A stretch of DNA of 64,000 bases from Syntrophomonadaceae bacterium. GTDB lineage: Bacteria; Bacillota; Syntrophomonadia; Syntrophomonadales; Syntrophomonadaceae. The notes under the pieces were generated by a model. It searched no databases. It saw only the letters and a list, made by a program, of their open reading frames with translations, and was not told where the DNA came from. A program made the translations under genes and the position numbers. Within the stretch, counting starts at the first letter, position 1. Every line of letters starts with the position of its first letter. Shown in pieces: positions 43,071-52,515 of this stretch. Location of the stretch: contig JAAYNQ010000079.1 of the NCBI GenBank assembly GCA_012520725.1, positions 1-64,000 of the forward strand, given 5' to 3'.

Positions 43071-43874
43071 ATGATTAATACCTTTGCACTGCATCCAGCT
43101 GCATCAAAAAGTCTGATCGCTCGTGCCGTATGCCAGTTACCGGAGGTAAAACAGGCCTGGCAAAATGGTAAAATCTTTATCGGCCATGGCAGCACCAATG
43201 TGGCCGTAGCTCAGGAACTTTTAAACATAAAAATTGAACATCCGGAACAGTATATATCCGGGGTCATCTCCCAAGGGGTGGCCTGTGCCACTGAGCCCCA
43301 GGGGCGACTTAAGCCTTGGTGTATAGAACGAGGCCGGGTCCTGGATGTGGATTGGATTGAATTTGTAAACACATTTGAAGCCGGTGATATTTTTATTAAA
43401 GGCGCCAATGCCATCGATCCTGGCGGCAATGTGGGAATACTCCTGGGTGACCTGCAGGGAGGTACTATAGGCAAATCCATCGGTATCTTGAAGGCTCGGG
43501 GAATACAGATCATTGTTCCGGTGGGACTGGAGAAAATGATTCCTTCTTGCCTGGCAGCCCAAAAGTTGATGGGAATAGAAAAAAGTGCTGGAACATTGGG
43601 AATGAAAAGCGGATACATAACCCTGTCCGATGCCACTATCATAAGCGAAATAGAGAGTTTGAAGATATTGCTGGACTTAGACGCCATTCAGGTAGCAGCA
43701 GGAGGAGTGGGGGGCATGGAAGGGGCAGTTGTACTGGCAGTTAATTATAAAGATGAAGCCACTGAACAGGAACTTTTCAAGTTAATCAAAGGACTATCCC
43801 GGAAACAAAGGTTGAACATTAAACGAAAAAGCTGCCGGGACTGTGAGGATCCCTGCGTTATGCTTGATAATTAA
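43071..43874 (+). CDS. Conserved protein of unknown function with C-terminal Cys motif
   Basis: 267 aa, ATG with AAAAGGAG upstream. I do not recognise the family. Features: an N-terminal GHGSTNVAVAQEL loop that could bind a nucleotide or CoA, as in NagB/CoA-transferase folds (only a resemblance); several Gly-rich turns (GANAIDPGGNVG, AAGGVGGMEG); and a C-terminal CRDCEDPC that could hold a metal or Fe-S cluster. Soluble, no signal. It stands alone, with a convergent MerR-type gene downstream. Confidence 0.7.
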   Translation: MINTFALHPAASKSLIARAVCQLPEVKQAWQNGKIFIGHGSTNVAVAQELLNIKIEHPEQYISGVISQGVACATEPQGRLKPWCIERGRVLDVDWIEFVNTFEAGDIFIKGANAIDPGGNVGILLGDLQGGTIGKSIGILKARGIQIIVPVGLEKMIPSCLAAQKLMGIEKSAGTLGMKSGYITLSDATIISEIESLKILLDLDAIQVAAGGVGGMEGAVVLAVNYKDEATEQELFKLIKGLSRKQRLNIKRKSCRDCEDPCVMLDN

Positions 43875-43900
43875 GTTAAGAAAAAAGTGTTAAGTGCTCT

Positions 43901-44404
43901 TTACTTGCCGCGGAAACGGGAAAACCAGGATTTTGGTTTTCCCTCCTGTTCCGCTTTCCATAATTCCAAGAACTCGGATATGGTTTTTTCCCTTTCCTGA
44001 TTGCGCTTATCCAATTTCTTCTCTATGCGTTCCATTCTCTCTTCCATTTTTCGGTTCTGTTCCAGCAAGGCTTGGTTTTGCTCAATAATTTTGGACGCTA
44101 TATTAAGCACTTCGACCAATTCCAGCTGAGACGGGGCTCTGGTACTAGGTAGAGTGCTTTCAGCCGAAGAGCCTGCAGCCTCACTATTCTCCAGAGCCAT
44201 CTTTATCGCGGTGGTATTCAATCCTTTTTCTTTAAGTTGAAGTACCAGGCGCAGGGTATCCACGTCCTTTTCGCTGTACAAGCGGTCACCCCGTTCATCC
44301 CGCTTAATCTTCAGGCGCAGGGTACTTTCCAGATAGCGCAGAGTATGTTGCTCAATTTTCAACATCTCTGATACTTCACCAATTTTATAAAATATCTCCT
44401 TCAT
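43901..44404 (-). CDS. MerR-family regulator with coiled-coil tail
   Basis: 167 aa. Residues 5-75 form a MerR winged helix (YKIGEVSEMLKIEQHTLRYL, then RDERGDRLYSEKDVDTLRLV). A low-complexity Ser/Ala linker follows, then a basic coiled coil (ASKIIEQNQALLEQNRKMEE...) ending KSWFSRFRGK. There is no metal- or drug-binding cysteine. This arrangement resembles small RacA/YfeR-like MerR proteins in Firmicutes. Convergent with the unknown gene 43071-43874. Targets unknown. Confidence 0.8.
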   Translation of the reverse strand: MKEIFYKIGEVSEMLKIEQHTLRYLESTLRLKIKRDERGDRLYSEKDVDTLRLVLQLKEKGLNTTAIKMALENSEAAGSSAESTLPSTRAPSQLELVEVLNIASKIIEQNQALLEQNRKMEERMERIEKKLDKRNQEREKTISEFLELWKAEQEGKPKSWFSRFRGK

Positions 44405-44634
44405 CTGTAACCTTTCCCGCTTTCATTTCATAAATTGTTAGCAGGTAGGTCAATAAAGTATAATTCAGCTAAGATCGGTAGTTCAAGACTTAAAAGGAAT
44501 TTATTAGATGCCCGATTTTCTGTCACCATTTATTAACTTAAGAAATAATCTGAGAATTAACTTTATTGTTCACCTGCGACTTTCCCTTCCAAATCTATAT
44601 GCTCAGCTTTATATTTTTAGTATAAATAATGAGC

Positions 44635-44666
44635 AAGGCCGTCCTAAAAGGTCGGCTTTTTTTTTT
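44635..44666 (+). terminator. Terminator-like hairpin with long T-tract
   Basis: AAGGCCG pairs with CGGCTTT (one G-U) and continues into an 11-base T run. It lies in a gene-free stretch (44405-44838) on the plus strand; the transcript it ends is not clear. Confidence 0.55.
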
Positions 44667-44731
44667 GCCCGTGGGCTGGTCACCCCCCATGACCAGGGAC
44701 ACAAGCGAATGGGAAAATTGTTGTTTATGCC

Positions 44732-44755
44732 GGGCGGGCGGTCCAAGACCGCCCC
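44732..44755. repeat. Dispersed palindromic repeat, copy 2
   Basis: GGGCGGGCGGTCCAAGACCGCCCC, a near-perfect palindrome shared with 12-35 and (inverted) 53859-53881. Intergenic. Best-preserved copy. Confidence 0.6.
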
Positions 44756-44776
44756 TATAATATGCTGGGAGATATG

Positions 44777-44806
44777 AAAAAGAGGCCATCCTTTGAGGAC
44801 AGCCTC
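44777..44806 (-). terminator. Terminator of the acyl-CoA dehydrogenase gene
   Basis: On the minus strand GAGGCTGTCCT pairs with AGGATGGCCTC (two G-U pairs) around a CAA loop and runs into TTTTT, about 32 bp after the stop. Confidence 0.8.
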
Positions 44807-44838
44807 CATTTATCAATTTAATAGTCTATCAGCTATTC

Positions 44839-46677
44839 CTAATAATCAAAAGCTTCGACAGGAATTTCCAGGGCTGAACGATCGCCCAATTCTACAATAT
44901 CAGTCAAAACCCAGACATTGGGAACTACATTGAGCAGGTAGTACCTGGCCGACAAAACCTTGCCTAAATAGAAGTTGTAGTCGTAATGTTCAGGACCTAC
45001 TTCCTTAGCTTTCTTATCAGCCAATATCGCCTGATCCAGTATGCAGCGACCGGCATATAGCTGAGATAAAGCAGTCAGAATTCGCCGTGAATACAAGGGC
45101 ATCATGCTAAAGTCGCCTTTACCCAGGTATCCCTGCATAAGCTGCAGAGTCTTATTCATGGCTTTAAAGGCTTTTATAAATACTTCGAACTCCTGTTTGA
45201 GAGTATCGTTATCTTTGTTGGCTTCATAGAAGCTATACATTTCCTTCATAAAATTCTGGAAGGGAACCCCTTTACCCATGGTCATCTTGCGTCCGCAGAG
45301 GTCCAGGGACTGTATGAAGTTGGTACCTTCCCAGATGGAATAAATCTTCATATCCCGGGCAATTTGAGCCACCGGATATTCTTCACAATAACCATAGCCA
45401 CCATAAACCTGAATAGCTTCAGCGCACAGCCACCAACCTTCATCACTGGGATAAGCCTTACATAGTGGGGTGGTTATTTCCACCAGCAGATTGGCTTCTT
45501 TTCTCTTCTCCGGATCAGGATCGTGTTCTCTTACATCGAAGGCAAAATAGGTCTTGTAGAGCATAGCTCTCATGGCTTCCACATGAGCCTTGCCCAACAA
45601 CAGGGTTCTCCTAATATCCTCATGATTGATAATTGCTGTACGTCCTGCCTTGGGATTGGTGAGAAGTCTCCCCTGTATCCGTTCCTTAGCATAATCACGA
45701 GCATTATACATGGCATTGGCAATACAGGAAGCGGCCAAATGACCTGTCTCCATCCGGGCCATGTTCATCATCTGGAACATTTGAGCCATGCCTTCTCCTT
45801 TGCCTTCATTCTCCAGAGGATGCTTACCCAAAAGCCAGCCCCGGCAGGCATTATTCTCACCGAAACTCAAAGCTGCAGTACATGAACCATGTTGTCCCAT
45901 CTTATGTTCGATGCCGGTAGTCTCTACATCATTAGGTTCCAGACTGCCGTCCTCGTTAACCCAGTATTTAGGGACTACAAACAACGAAATTCCACTAGTC
46001 CCTGGTCTTGCACCTTCTACCCGGGCCAAATAGAGGTGAATTATATTTTCGGTAAAATCATTATCCCCAAAGGTTATGAAAATTTTATTGCCTTTGATCT
46101 TAAATATCCGGGGATCTTCAGTGGGAAAAGCTTTAGCCAGGATATCCCCCACATCAGAACCCGCACTGGGTTCAGTAAGGCACATGGTACCGGACCAGGT
46201 ACCATCCATCATTTTAGGCAGGAACATGGCTTTTAGCTTCTCATCGCCAAAACTCTGAATCAGGCCGGCAGCTCCGCTGGTTAGGATAATGGTAGGCAGA
46301 AAAGTGGGATTGGCAGCTCCTATCAATTCAAAGACGGTTGAATGCAATATATGGGGCAGAACCATGGCATCTTCAGAATCGTCTATGTTACTGGTTCCCC
46401 AGCCTTCTTGCTGCAGTTGATGGAATAAAGGCCCAAAGCTTGGTGAACAGGTTACCTTACCGTTTTCAAACTTAACCGGGTTTTCTTCCCCATCGGTATT
46501 GCTTGGTTCGACAACTTCTTTACACATTTTTAAAATCGGAGCCATAAATGATTTAACGTCTTCTTTGGAATAATAATCAGCAAATTTGGGATAGGAAAAT
46601 ATTTCCTCGGTAGGAAGCCATTCCTGCAGAATGAATTCCAAATCCCTGGTATTTAGATACGCAAAATTAGCAGCCAT
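44839..46677 (-). CDS. Large acyl-CoA dehydrogenase
   Basis: 612 aa from ATG 46677 (GGAGGGGG upstream; 18 further residues to 46731 are unlikely). It belongs to the long, about 600-aa subfamily (DmdC/AidB-like) with an N-terminal helical cap, the FAD- and substrate-binding signatures CLTEPSAGSDVGD and YGGYGYCEEYPVAQIARDM, and the extra C-terminal domain of this group. It oxidises acyl-CoA to enoyl-CoA and passes electrons to ETF. Candidate for a beta-oxidation step in a syntrophic fatty-acid oxidiser; chain length unknown. Monocistronic, with its own terminator. Confidence 0.93.
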   Translation of the reverse strand: MAANFAYLNTRDLEFILQEWLPTEEIFSYPKFADYYSKEDVKSFMAPILKMCKEVVEPSNTDGEENPVKFENGKVTCSPSFGPLFHQLQQEGWGTSNIDDSEDAMVLPHILHSTVFELIGAANPTFLPTIILTSGAAGLIQSFGDEKLKAMFLPKMMDGTWSGTMCLTEPSAGSDVGDILAKAFPTEDPRIFKIKGNKIFITFGDNDFTENIIHLYLARVEGARPGTSGISLFVVPKYWVNEDGSLEPNDVETTGIEHKMGQHGSCTAALSFGENNACRGWLLGKHPLENEGKGEGMAQMFQMMNMARMETGHLAASCIANAMYNARDYAKERIQGRLLTNPKAGRTAIINHEDIRRTLLLGKAHVEAMRAMLYKTYFAFDVREHDPDPEKRKEANLLVEITTPLCKAYPSDEGWWLCAEAIQVYGGYGYCEEYPVAQIARDMKIYSIWEGTNFIQSLDLCGRKMTMGKGVPFQNFMKEMYSFYEANKDNDTLKQEFEVFIKAFKAMNKTLQLMQGYLGKGDFSMMPLYSRRILTALSQLYAGRCILDQAILADKKAKEVGPEHYDYNFYLGKVLSARYYLLNVVPNVWVLTDIVELGDRSALEIPVEAFDY

Positions 46678-47295
46678 TTTAATAAACCCCCTCCAATATA
46701 ACGGCAATCCACTAATTACTTCCAGTATCACCCCTTATTAATACCGGCAGCACAGTAGATGCCCCCTCTGAATCAACTACATAATAATCCCCCTAATATC
46801 GTTGATAAACTTTTGGCAACCACCCCCCTGATCCTACACAGGCCCGCGACAATGGAATTGTTTTCTTTTTTGTCTACCCATTGGCTGCAGATATTTCTAC
46901 ACTGATCGATGTAGAAATGTGTCCATATATGGCTGTCAAATAAATTTTTTTGGATATTCTCTATATTCTAACCCTATCCGCATTAATCCTCTTTTCAGGC
47001 TGAAGTTTAAATTTTCAAAATTGTCGGCCCAGGATTACTTATTGCTTGAAAAATACGCTTAGCATCCTAAGTTGTAATACATACTAAATCATCTCCGGCC
47101 TGTATAAGCTGATAGTATTCTTCTCAAGCAAGCAGCTTTCTGAGGCTTAAGAAAATAATCACAATATAGACAGGATTTTGGCCTCAGATGTTGAATTTAT
47201 TCACTGATGTTTTTAACTCTCATAAATAACGACGAAGGGAGTGAAAAAGCGCTTTTTAGATTATGGGGGGAATATAGTATTTGGGGGAGGAAATT
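46678..47295. other. Divergent promoter region, acyl-CoA dehydrogenase and SatP
   Basis: About 600 bp without a gene, AT-rich in part. It holds promoters of both flanking genes. No convincing sigma-54 or riboswitch element was recognised. Confidence 0.4.
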
Positions 47296-47946
47296 ATGGC
47301 TGACGTAAAAGAAGTAAAAATATCGGGACATATACAGGAGACGGTAGCTAACCCATCGGCACTGGGTCTATTGGGTTTAGCCATGGTCACCCTGGTAGCT
47401 TCATCGCAAAAGTTGGGAATAACGGACGGTACCATGTATATTATACCCTGGGCTCTGTTTTTAGGAGCTATTGCCCAGTTTGTGGCAGGTATTTATGACT
47501 TTAAGCACAACAATACTTTTGGCGCTACTGCTTTCTGCGGTTATGGTTTTTTCTGGTTTGCCGTGGCTACCACCTGGATGATGTCCAACGGAACTATAGG
47601 CGCTGCTGATGGAATAAGCGGGGATATTCACCAGCTGGGCTTTGCTTTTCTGGGTTATTTCATTTTCACGGTTTATATGACCATAGGAGCTATGGGAGCC
47701 AACAAGGTTCTCTTTATAATCTTTTTCTTAATCGATTTACTTTTCCTGGGTCTTTTTATGAGTACCCTGGGGTGGGGCGGAGAAGCCTGGCACGAACTGG
47801 CCGCTTACTCTGAATTCGGTATTGCCATTATGTCTTTCTATGGTTCGGCTGCTAATGTATTGAATAGCCATTATGGCTATACCGTTTTACCGCTTGGAGC
47901 CCCTTTTGGATCCTGGCACAAAAAAGCCCAGGCTTTGAAGAAATAA
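47296..47946 (+). CDS. satP: SatP/YaaH-family acetate/succinate transporter
   Basis: 216 aa from ATG 47296 (GGGGGAGG upstream; a TTG at 47281 sits within that site). It has six transmembrane helices and the family signature NPSALGLLGLAMVTLV near the N-terminus. SatP proteins carry acetate and succinate across the membrane in a proton- or channel-like manner. Acetate is a main product of fatty-acid oxidation, so export is a plausible role. Ends in a terminator at 48076-48103 shared with the converging glucosaminidase gene. Confidence 0.93.
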   Translation: MADVKEVKISGHIQETVANPSALGLLGLAMVTLVASSQKLGITDGTMYIIPWALFLGAIAQFVAGIYDFKHNNTFGATAFCGYGFFWFAVATTWMMSNGTIGAADGISGDIHQLGFAFLGYFIFTVYMTIGAMGANKVLFIIFFLIDLLFLGLFMSTLGWGGEAWHELAAYSEFGIAIMSFYGSAANVLNSHYGYTVLPLGAPFGSWHKKAQALKK

Positions 47947-48075
47947 ACTAAAAACCAGGAGGAGTTTAGATACCATTCAGGATTAGGATTTACCTGGAAA
48001 ATTAGATTATTGCTCCGTGGTTCATTAAATAGAGCAAAGGAATTTATGAACCAACGGAAGAGGATTATACAATTT

Positions 48076-48103
48076 AGAGGGGCTGTTCCCAGACAGCCCC
48101 TCT
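48076..48103. terminator. Bidirectional terminator between satP and glucosaminidase gene
   Basis: AGAGGGGCTGT pairs with ACAGCCCCTCT around a six-base loop, followed by ATCTTTATT. It sits between convergent genes. Confidence 0.8.
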
Positions 48104-48118
48104 ATCTTTATTATCTAC

Positions 48119-49084
48119 TTACTTTTCCTCCAGTAGTTTTTGTAAACGCAGAACTTCCAGTTGTAATAACTGCTTATCCTTTTCCAGTTTAGCAATTTTT
48201 TCCTCCGGGGTCATTATATTGTCGCTCTTGTTAATAGCCCGGTCATAATAATCATCCAGTATACTCTTACCATAACCTACTCCGGGCACCGCCCATCTGC
48301 CGTCCAAATCACTCCAGTTTTGAGCAATTCCCCGGGTAACCAGAACAAAACGGGGATCAAGGAGTTTTTTGCCCGCTGGTAGAGGTGATTTGCTGGCATA
48401 GGCATAGAGATGCTGAATATGAGCCTCTACTCCATCAGCCGGGGTTTTAAAAATAGCCCCGTGTACCCCTTCAGTAAACCATACCCGACTGGGATCAGCG
48501 CCTCTCAGGTCTTCATTGCCAGTAGCGGCCTGACCGGTGGCACTCAATCCACAGTAGTTGTTTTGATAAGCCTGTACCAATCCTCCGTATTTCCACCATC
48601 CGGTTTCCTTTGCCGCCTGGCAGAAGGCCACATCGCCTCTGATGCCGTAGTCCTGTCCTATCTGCAGGTATAATTCCGGCAACTCGGCCGGGGCCGAAGG
48701 ATTATTGGCCAGCATCAGTTCCTGTAAAGCCTGGGCACTAATCATAGATTCACCCATTATGGAAAGTTTGCCGTCGGCAGGTATAGTGATCAGTCCCTCA
48801 TCTTCATGGTTTTCCAAGACTGGATTAGTAATCAATACGTGCCGGTTCACCCCGTCCCAGTCTACCTTCATCCCTAATTCTTCAGTAACGAAGCGAACGG
48901 GAACCATGGTACGGTCGTTGATTATAACGGGATCCACATCGCTATGTATTTCCCGGCCATTAATAAATATCTTGATAATTTGCTGGGCTTCAGTAGATAT
49001 AGCACCTATAAAACTAGTCCCTATAAAGATAGTCGTCAATAATAATACGCATAAAACACCCGTGGTTTTTGTTAATTTTGGCAA
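48119..49084 (-). CDS. Secreted N-acetylglucosaminidase with copper-amine-oxidase-N-like stalk domain
   Basis: 321 aa. An N-terminal signal (about residues 7-32) is followed by a copper amine oxidase N-terminal-like stalk domain (VIINDRTMVPVRFVTEELGM), then a glucosaminidase/LytG-like catalytic domain (GDVAFCQAAKETGWW with the catalytic Glu; NNYCGLSATG) and a short coiled-coil end (EEKIAKLEKDKQLLQLEVLR). It cleaves beta-1,4-linked GlcNAc in the cell wall; such enzymes act in sporulation or cell separation. Convergent with satP. Confidence 0.87.
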   Translation of the reverse strand: MPKLTKTTGVLCVLLLTTIFIGTSFIGAISTEAQQIIKIFINGREIHSDVDPVIINDRTMVPVRFVTEELGMKVDWDGVNRHVLITNPVLENHEDEGLITIPADGKLSIMGESMISAQALQELMLANNPSAPAELPELYLQIGQDYGIRGDVAFCQAAKETGWWKYGGLVQAYQNNYCGLSATGQAATGNEDLRGADPSRVWFTEGVHGAIFKTPADGVEAHIQHLYAYASKSPLPAGKKLLDPRFVLVTRGIAQNWSDLDGRWAVPGVGYGKSILDDYYDRAINKSDNIMTPEEKIAKLEKDKQLLQLEVLRLQKLLEEK

Positions 49085-49507
49085 TTACTGCACCTCCAGA
49101 ATTTATAGTTTTAATATAAATTCCAGCCGTGCAGCCTAAATTCCTGCTGATTCATAGCAAGGAATTATGTGATATGGATATTTTGCGCCATATCCGTCGA
49201 GAAATCACCTATCTTGACCGATTATAAAGCTAGCCGCAGGATAGTATATCCTGAGTAGAAGAATGAGTTGTTTAATAGCTGTTATTAAAACCCCTATTCT
49301 ATTCAAGTCATTAATTATTTTGTCGATGGCGAATGTTACATAAGAACAAATAAAGCTATCGCTTCTTACATAATTCGGGTATAAAACAAATAATTATTGT
49401 AGCTTGCCGTCTCATAAGAAGACAAGTTTTTCTCAGCATATGGTGTATCTTATTTATACGATACATTTACTGTCATTATTTTTTCTTTCATGAGGAGGTG
49501 CAAGATC
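49085..49507. other. Divergent upstream region of the glucosaminidase and hybrid kinase genes
   Basis: About 420 bp, AT-rich, no gene. A small inverted repeat TGTATC/GATACA lies near 49443-49465, about 45 bp before the kinase start. Confidence 0.4.
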
Positions 49508-51562
49508 ATGTCATTAAAAGGAATTAACTATATTATAGTCACTATTCTCCTTAGTTTTTCTATCATCACTTATTCATTTAGCCATTCACCCCTAAGTGCA
49601 GAAAACCGGCTAGAACTAGTATATATCCTTATTTTAATCCTACTGGCCTTGCTCATTCTAATACTTCTTAATCACTTGCAGTTGCAAGAGGGTAAATGTA
49701 AATCAGATAAATTAATCAAGAAATCAATCATTTCATCCGGGCCTTATAATTCCCAGGACAGCATATTCGATATTTTACGGCTTGGACTGGACCAAATACC
49801 GGACAGTATCATCATTTTAAACCCTAGCCGCCAGGTCATTTATCACAACCACAGTGCAGCTGATTTATTCGGTTTAAAACAGAATATGCCATATACGGGC
49901 CATTTGGTGGAAGAAGCCTTTAACTTTGACGAGAAACAAATCCGTATCATGGAGCAGGTATTATCCAAGGGTAAAAGGGAGGAAGATCGTCAAATACTCT
50001 GCATCGACGGTGAAATGCGCCACTATTTGCACCTTATTTCACCCATTTCTGAAAGTGCTCTCCTTAAGGGTTTGTTGATATACTCCCGGGACATTTCCTC
50101 GTTAATCCGGAGCCAGCAGGAATGCCAAGCTGCCAAAACGGCAAAAAATCAATTCCTGGCCAACATAAGCCATGAGCTGAGAACCCCTCTGATAGGTATA
50201 CTGGGAGCGGTAGAGCTACTGGAACGCTATGCAGATCACGATTCTGAATGGGAGAATATCCGCATCATAAACCAATGTGGAGAAAAGTTGCTGCAAATAA
50301 TCGACCAAATGATTGCTGGCTCCAGGGTGGAACTGGAGGCTGGAGAAGGCCTGCTGACAGAATGCAATGTAAAAGAGCTGTTTAATGAAGCCCTGAACTC
50401 TATATACCCTTCTTTACAGGAAAAGGGGCTGGGTATGGATTCTTATATTGATCCTGATTTACCTGATCATCTGATGCTGGATGAGTTTAAACTGCAACAG
50501 GTGCTCACCAACATGCTGAGCAATGCAGTTAAGTTTACCCTGCAAGGAGGTATTTATTGTCGCTTGGAATTTGAACGGAATGATAGCCTTTCATGGATTA
50601 GTATATCCATAAGTGACACCGGAATTGGAATAGGTGAGGAAGAGTTGAATAAAATATTATCTCCTTTTTCCCAGGCCGATGATTCAGCCTCCCGGCAGTA
50701 CCAGGGTACCGGATTAGGTTTATATTTGTGTCGAAAGCTGGTGGAGGAGATGAAGGGCCAGTTGCGAATTGAAAGCCAGGTCGGTCAGGGCTCAACCTTC
50801 CAGGTTAAAGTCCCGGTACTGATCATAGATCAAAGCCATATCCCGGCAGTTACTACCCGACCCAGCCCTCTTCAGGAAGATCAACTGTCCTTAGGTTTTA
50901 ATCCTTTAAGAGTTTTAGTAGTTGATGACAATCACTTAACCCTGAATATAGTAAGTCAAATACTACACAACTACGGCTTCCATACTGAGGTGGCCACTAA
51001 TGGTATGGAGGTACTGGATTTGCTGGGTCAGGATAGCTTTGATCTGATCCTCATGGACATGCAGATGCCTTTAATGGATGGTTACCAAACCACCATCAAT
51101 ATACGAGCTCAAAGCCAGTTTCAATCCATACCCATAATAGCTATGACCGCCAATTCAACCCCCAATGCCCGGGAAAAATGCCTTAGCAGCGGCTGCGATG
51201 CCTATATTGCCAAACCCTTTAAAGCAGAAGAACTAATGAGCGAAATTGCCAATTGTATTAAGAATAATACTCCGAAACCCCCTGGTGAGGTGGAAAATAA
51301 GCTTATAGCAGAGCTTCTTCCAGAATACCTGGATTCTCTGTATGAATCCATTCAGGAGCTGGAGACAGCCGTTAAAAACAATGACATTCAGGAAGTAAAG
51401 AACATCAGCCATGACATAAAAGGCAGTGCAGGATTATATGGATTTCACGAAATATCCCGCACCGCTGCCATGATTGAACAGGCTGCGGGTGAAAATAAAT
51501 CCCAGGCTATTAGCAGTTCATTTACCCAATTATGTGCCCTGTATAAGAAACTGGGGGCTTAA
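49508..51562 (+). CDS. Hybrid sensor histidine kinase with receiver and HPt domains
   Basis: 684 aa from ATG 49508 (GAGGAGGTG upstream, in frame with an ATG at 49490 that overlaps it). Order: two N-terminal transmembrane helices (about residues 5-24 and 38-55), a PAS domain, HisKA (ISHELRTP, H222), HATPase (NMLSNAVKF, DTGIGIG, GTGLGLYL), a receiver domain (LVVDDN, LILMDMQMPLMDG) and a C-terminal HPt domain (ISHDIKGSAGLYG). This is a complete phosphorelay in one protein. No cognate regulator is encoded next to it. The extracytoplasmic loop is very short, so the signal is likely cytoplasmic or membrane-borne. Confidence 0.94.
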   Translation: MSLKGINYIIVTILLSFSIITYSFSHSPLSAENRLELVYILILILLALLILILLNHLQLQEGKCKSDKLIKKSIISSGPYNSQDSIFDILRLGLDQIPDSIIILNPSRQVIYHNHSAADLFGLKQNMPYTGHLVEEAFNFDEKQIRIMEQVLSKGKREEDRQILCIDGEMRHYLHLISPISESALLKGLLIYSRDISSLIRSQQECQAAKTAKNQFLANISHELRTPLIGILGAVELLERYADHDSEWENIRIINQCGEKLLQIIDQMIAGSRVELEAGEGLLTECNVKELFNEALNSIYPSLQEKGLGMDSYIDPDLPDHLMLDEFKLQQVLTNMLSNAVKFTLQGGIYCRLEFERNDSLSWISISISDTGIGIGEEELNKILSPFSQADDSASRQYQGTGLGLYLCRKLVEEMKGQLRIESQVGQGSTFQVKVPVLIIDQSHIPAVTTRPSPLQEDQLSLGFNPLRVLVVDDNHLTLNIVSQILHNYGFHTEVATNGMEVLDLLGQDSFDLILMDMQMPLMDGYQTTINIRAQSQFQSIPIIAMTANSTPNAREKCLSSGCDAYIAKPFKAEELMSEIANCIKNNTPKPPGEVENKLIAELLPEYLDSLYESIQELETAVKNNDIQEVKNISHDIKGSAGLYGFHEISRTAAMIEQAAGENKSQAISSSFTQLCALYKKLGA

Positions 51563-51581
51563 TGAGCCCCCCGGCTTTTTT
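51553..51581 (+). terminator. Terminator of the hybrid kinase gene
   Basis: GGGGGCT pairs with AGCCCCC and is followed by CGGCTTTTTT. It overlaps the final codons of the kinase gene. Confidence 0.7.
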
Positions 51582-51591
51582 CGGCCTTGGC

Positions 51592-52461
51592 TTATTTCAG
51601 GCCGGCGTTAGCTGCTATCTCTTTTATCTGTCTGGATTTGTTCATGGTATAAAGATGTATTCCCGGCACTTTGTTCTTTATCAAGTCTTCCACCTGCCGA
51701 CTGGCATACTCTATTCCGGCTTTTTCCATGTCATCCGGTCGGGTATCGTATTTATCCAACAACTGCAGTAAGGCAGGGGGTATGGAAGCACCCGACAAAG
51801 CCAACATACGCTTAATCTGTTTAGCGTTCAAAACTGGCATAATACCAGGAACTATTGGACAATTAATTCCAATCTGTAAGCCCCGGTCGATGAAGTCGTA
51901 AAATTTCCGATTATCAAAGAAAAACTGGGTAACCAGAACATCCACTCCAGCGTCTACTTTTTGTTTTAGATATAGCAAATCCTCTTTTAATTTTTCACAC
52001 TCCGGATGCCCTTCTGGATAGGCGGCAGCAGCGATGCCAAAATCGGCTTTCTTCCTGGCGTCTTCAATCAGTTCAAAGGCGTAGTGATATTCTCGCTTAA
52101 TGGAATCTATGCCCTCCTCATCCAAGGGCAAATCACCCCGTAAGGCCATTATGTTTCTAATTCCCCTATCCCACAGAATTTCCAATATGGAGTCTACTTC
52201 CTGCCGGCTGTGGGCCATACAGGTTAGATGAGCCAGAGTTTCGATACCATAATCTTTTTTGATGCTGGAGGCAATATCTACCGTTCTATCCCTGGTACTG
52301 CCTCCAGCCCCATAGGTTACACTAATAAAATCCATCTTCAAGTCTCTAAGCTCTTCAATGGTTTCAAATATAGTTTCAACCGGATAGCTGGCCCGGGGTG
52401 GGAAAATTTCCAGTGAGAGTACTGGTTTTTGAGACATTTTATAAAACTCAATTATTTTCAT
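51592..52461 (-). CDS. metF: Methylenetetrahydrofolate reductase
   Basis: 289 aa FAD-type MetF: reduces methylene-THF to methyl-THF for methionine synthesis or the methyl branch of the Wood-Ljungdahl route. FPPRASYP and TYGAGGSTRDRT are typical, as is the flavin/folate segment LRGDLP and VTQFFFDNRKFYDF. The gene starts 54 bp after icd on the same strand. Whether it joins the synthase-aconitase-icd operon or is separately expressed cannot be told. No metV (Fe-S partner) is present beside it. Confidence 0.94.
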   Translation of the reverse strand: MKIIEFYKMSQKPVLSLEIFPPRASYPVETIFETIEELRDLKMDFISVTYGAGGSTRDRTVDIASSIKKDYGIETLAHLTCMAHSRQEVDSILEILWDRGIRNIMALRGDLPLDEEGIDSIKREYHYAFELIEDARKKADFGIAAAAYPEGHPECEKLKEDLLYLKQKVDAGVDVLVTQFFFDNRKFYDFIDRGLQIGINCPIVPGIMPVLNAKQIKRMLALSGASIPPALLQLLDKYDTRPDDMEKAGIEYASRQVEDLIKNKVPGIHLYTMNKSRQIKEIAANAGLK

Positions 52462-52515
52462 TGCAAGCCCATCCCCCCTTTACCTAAATTATATAAATGA
52501 ATAGACTATATATTA

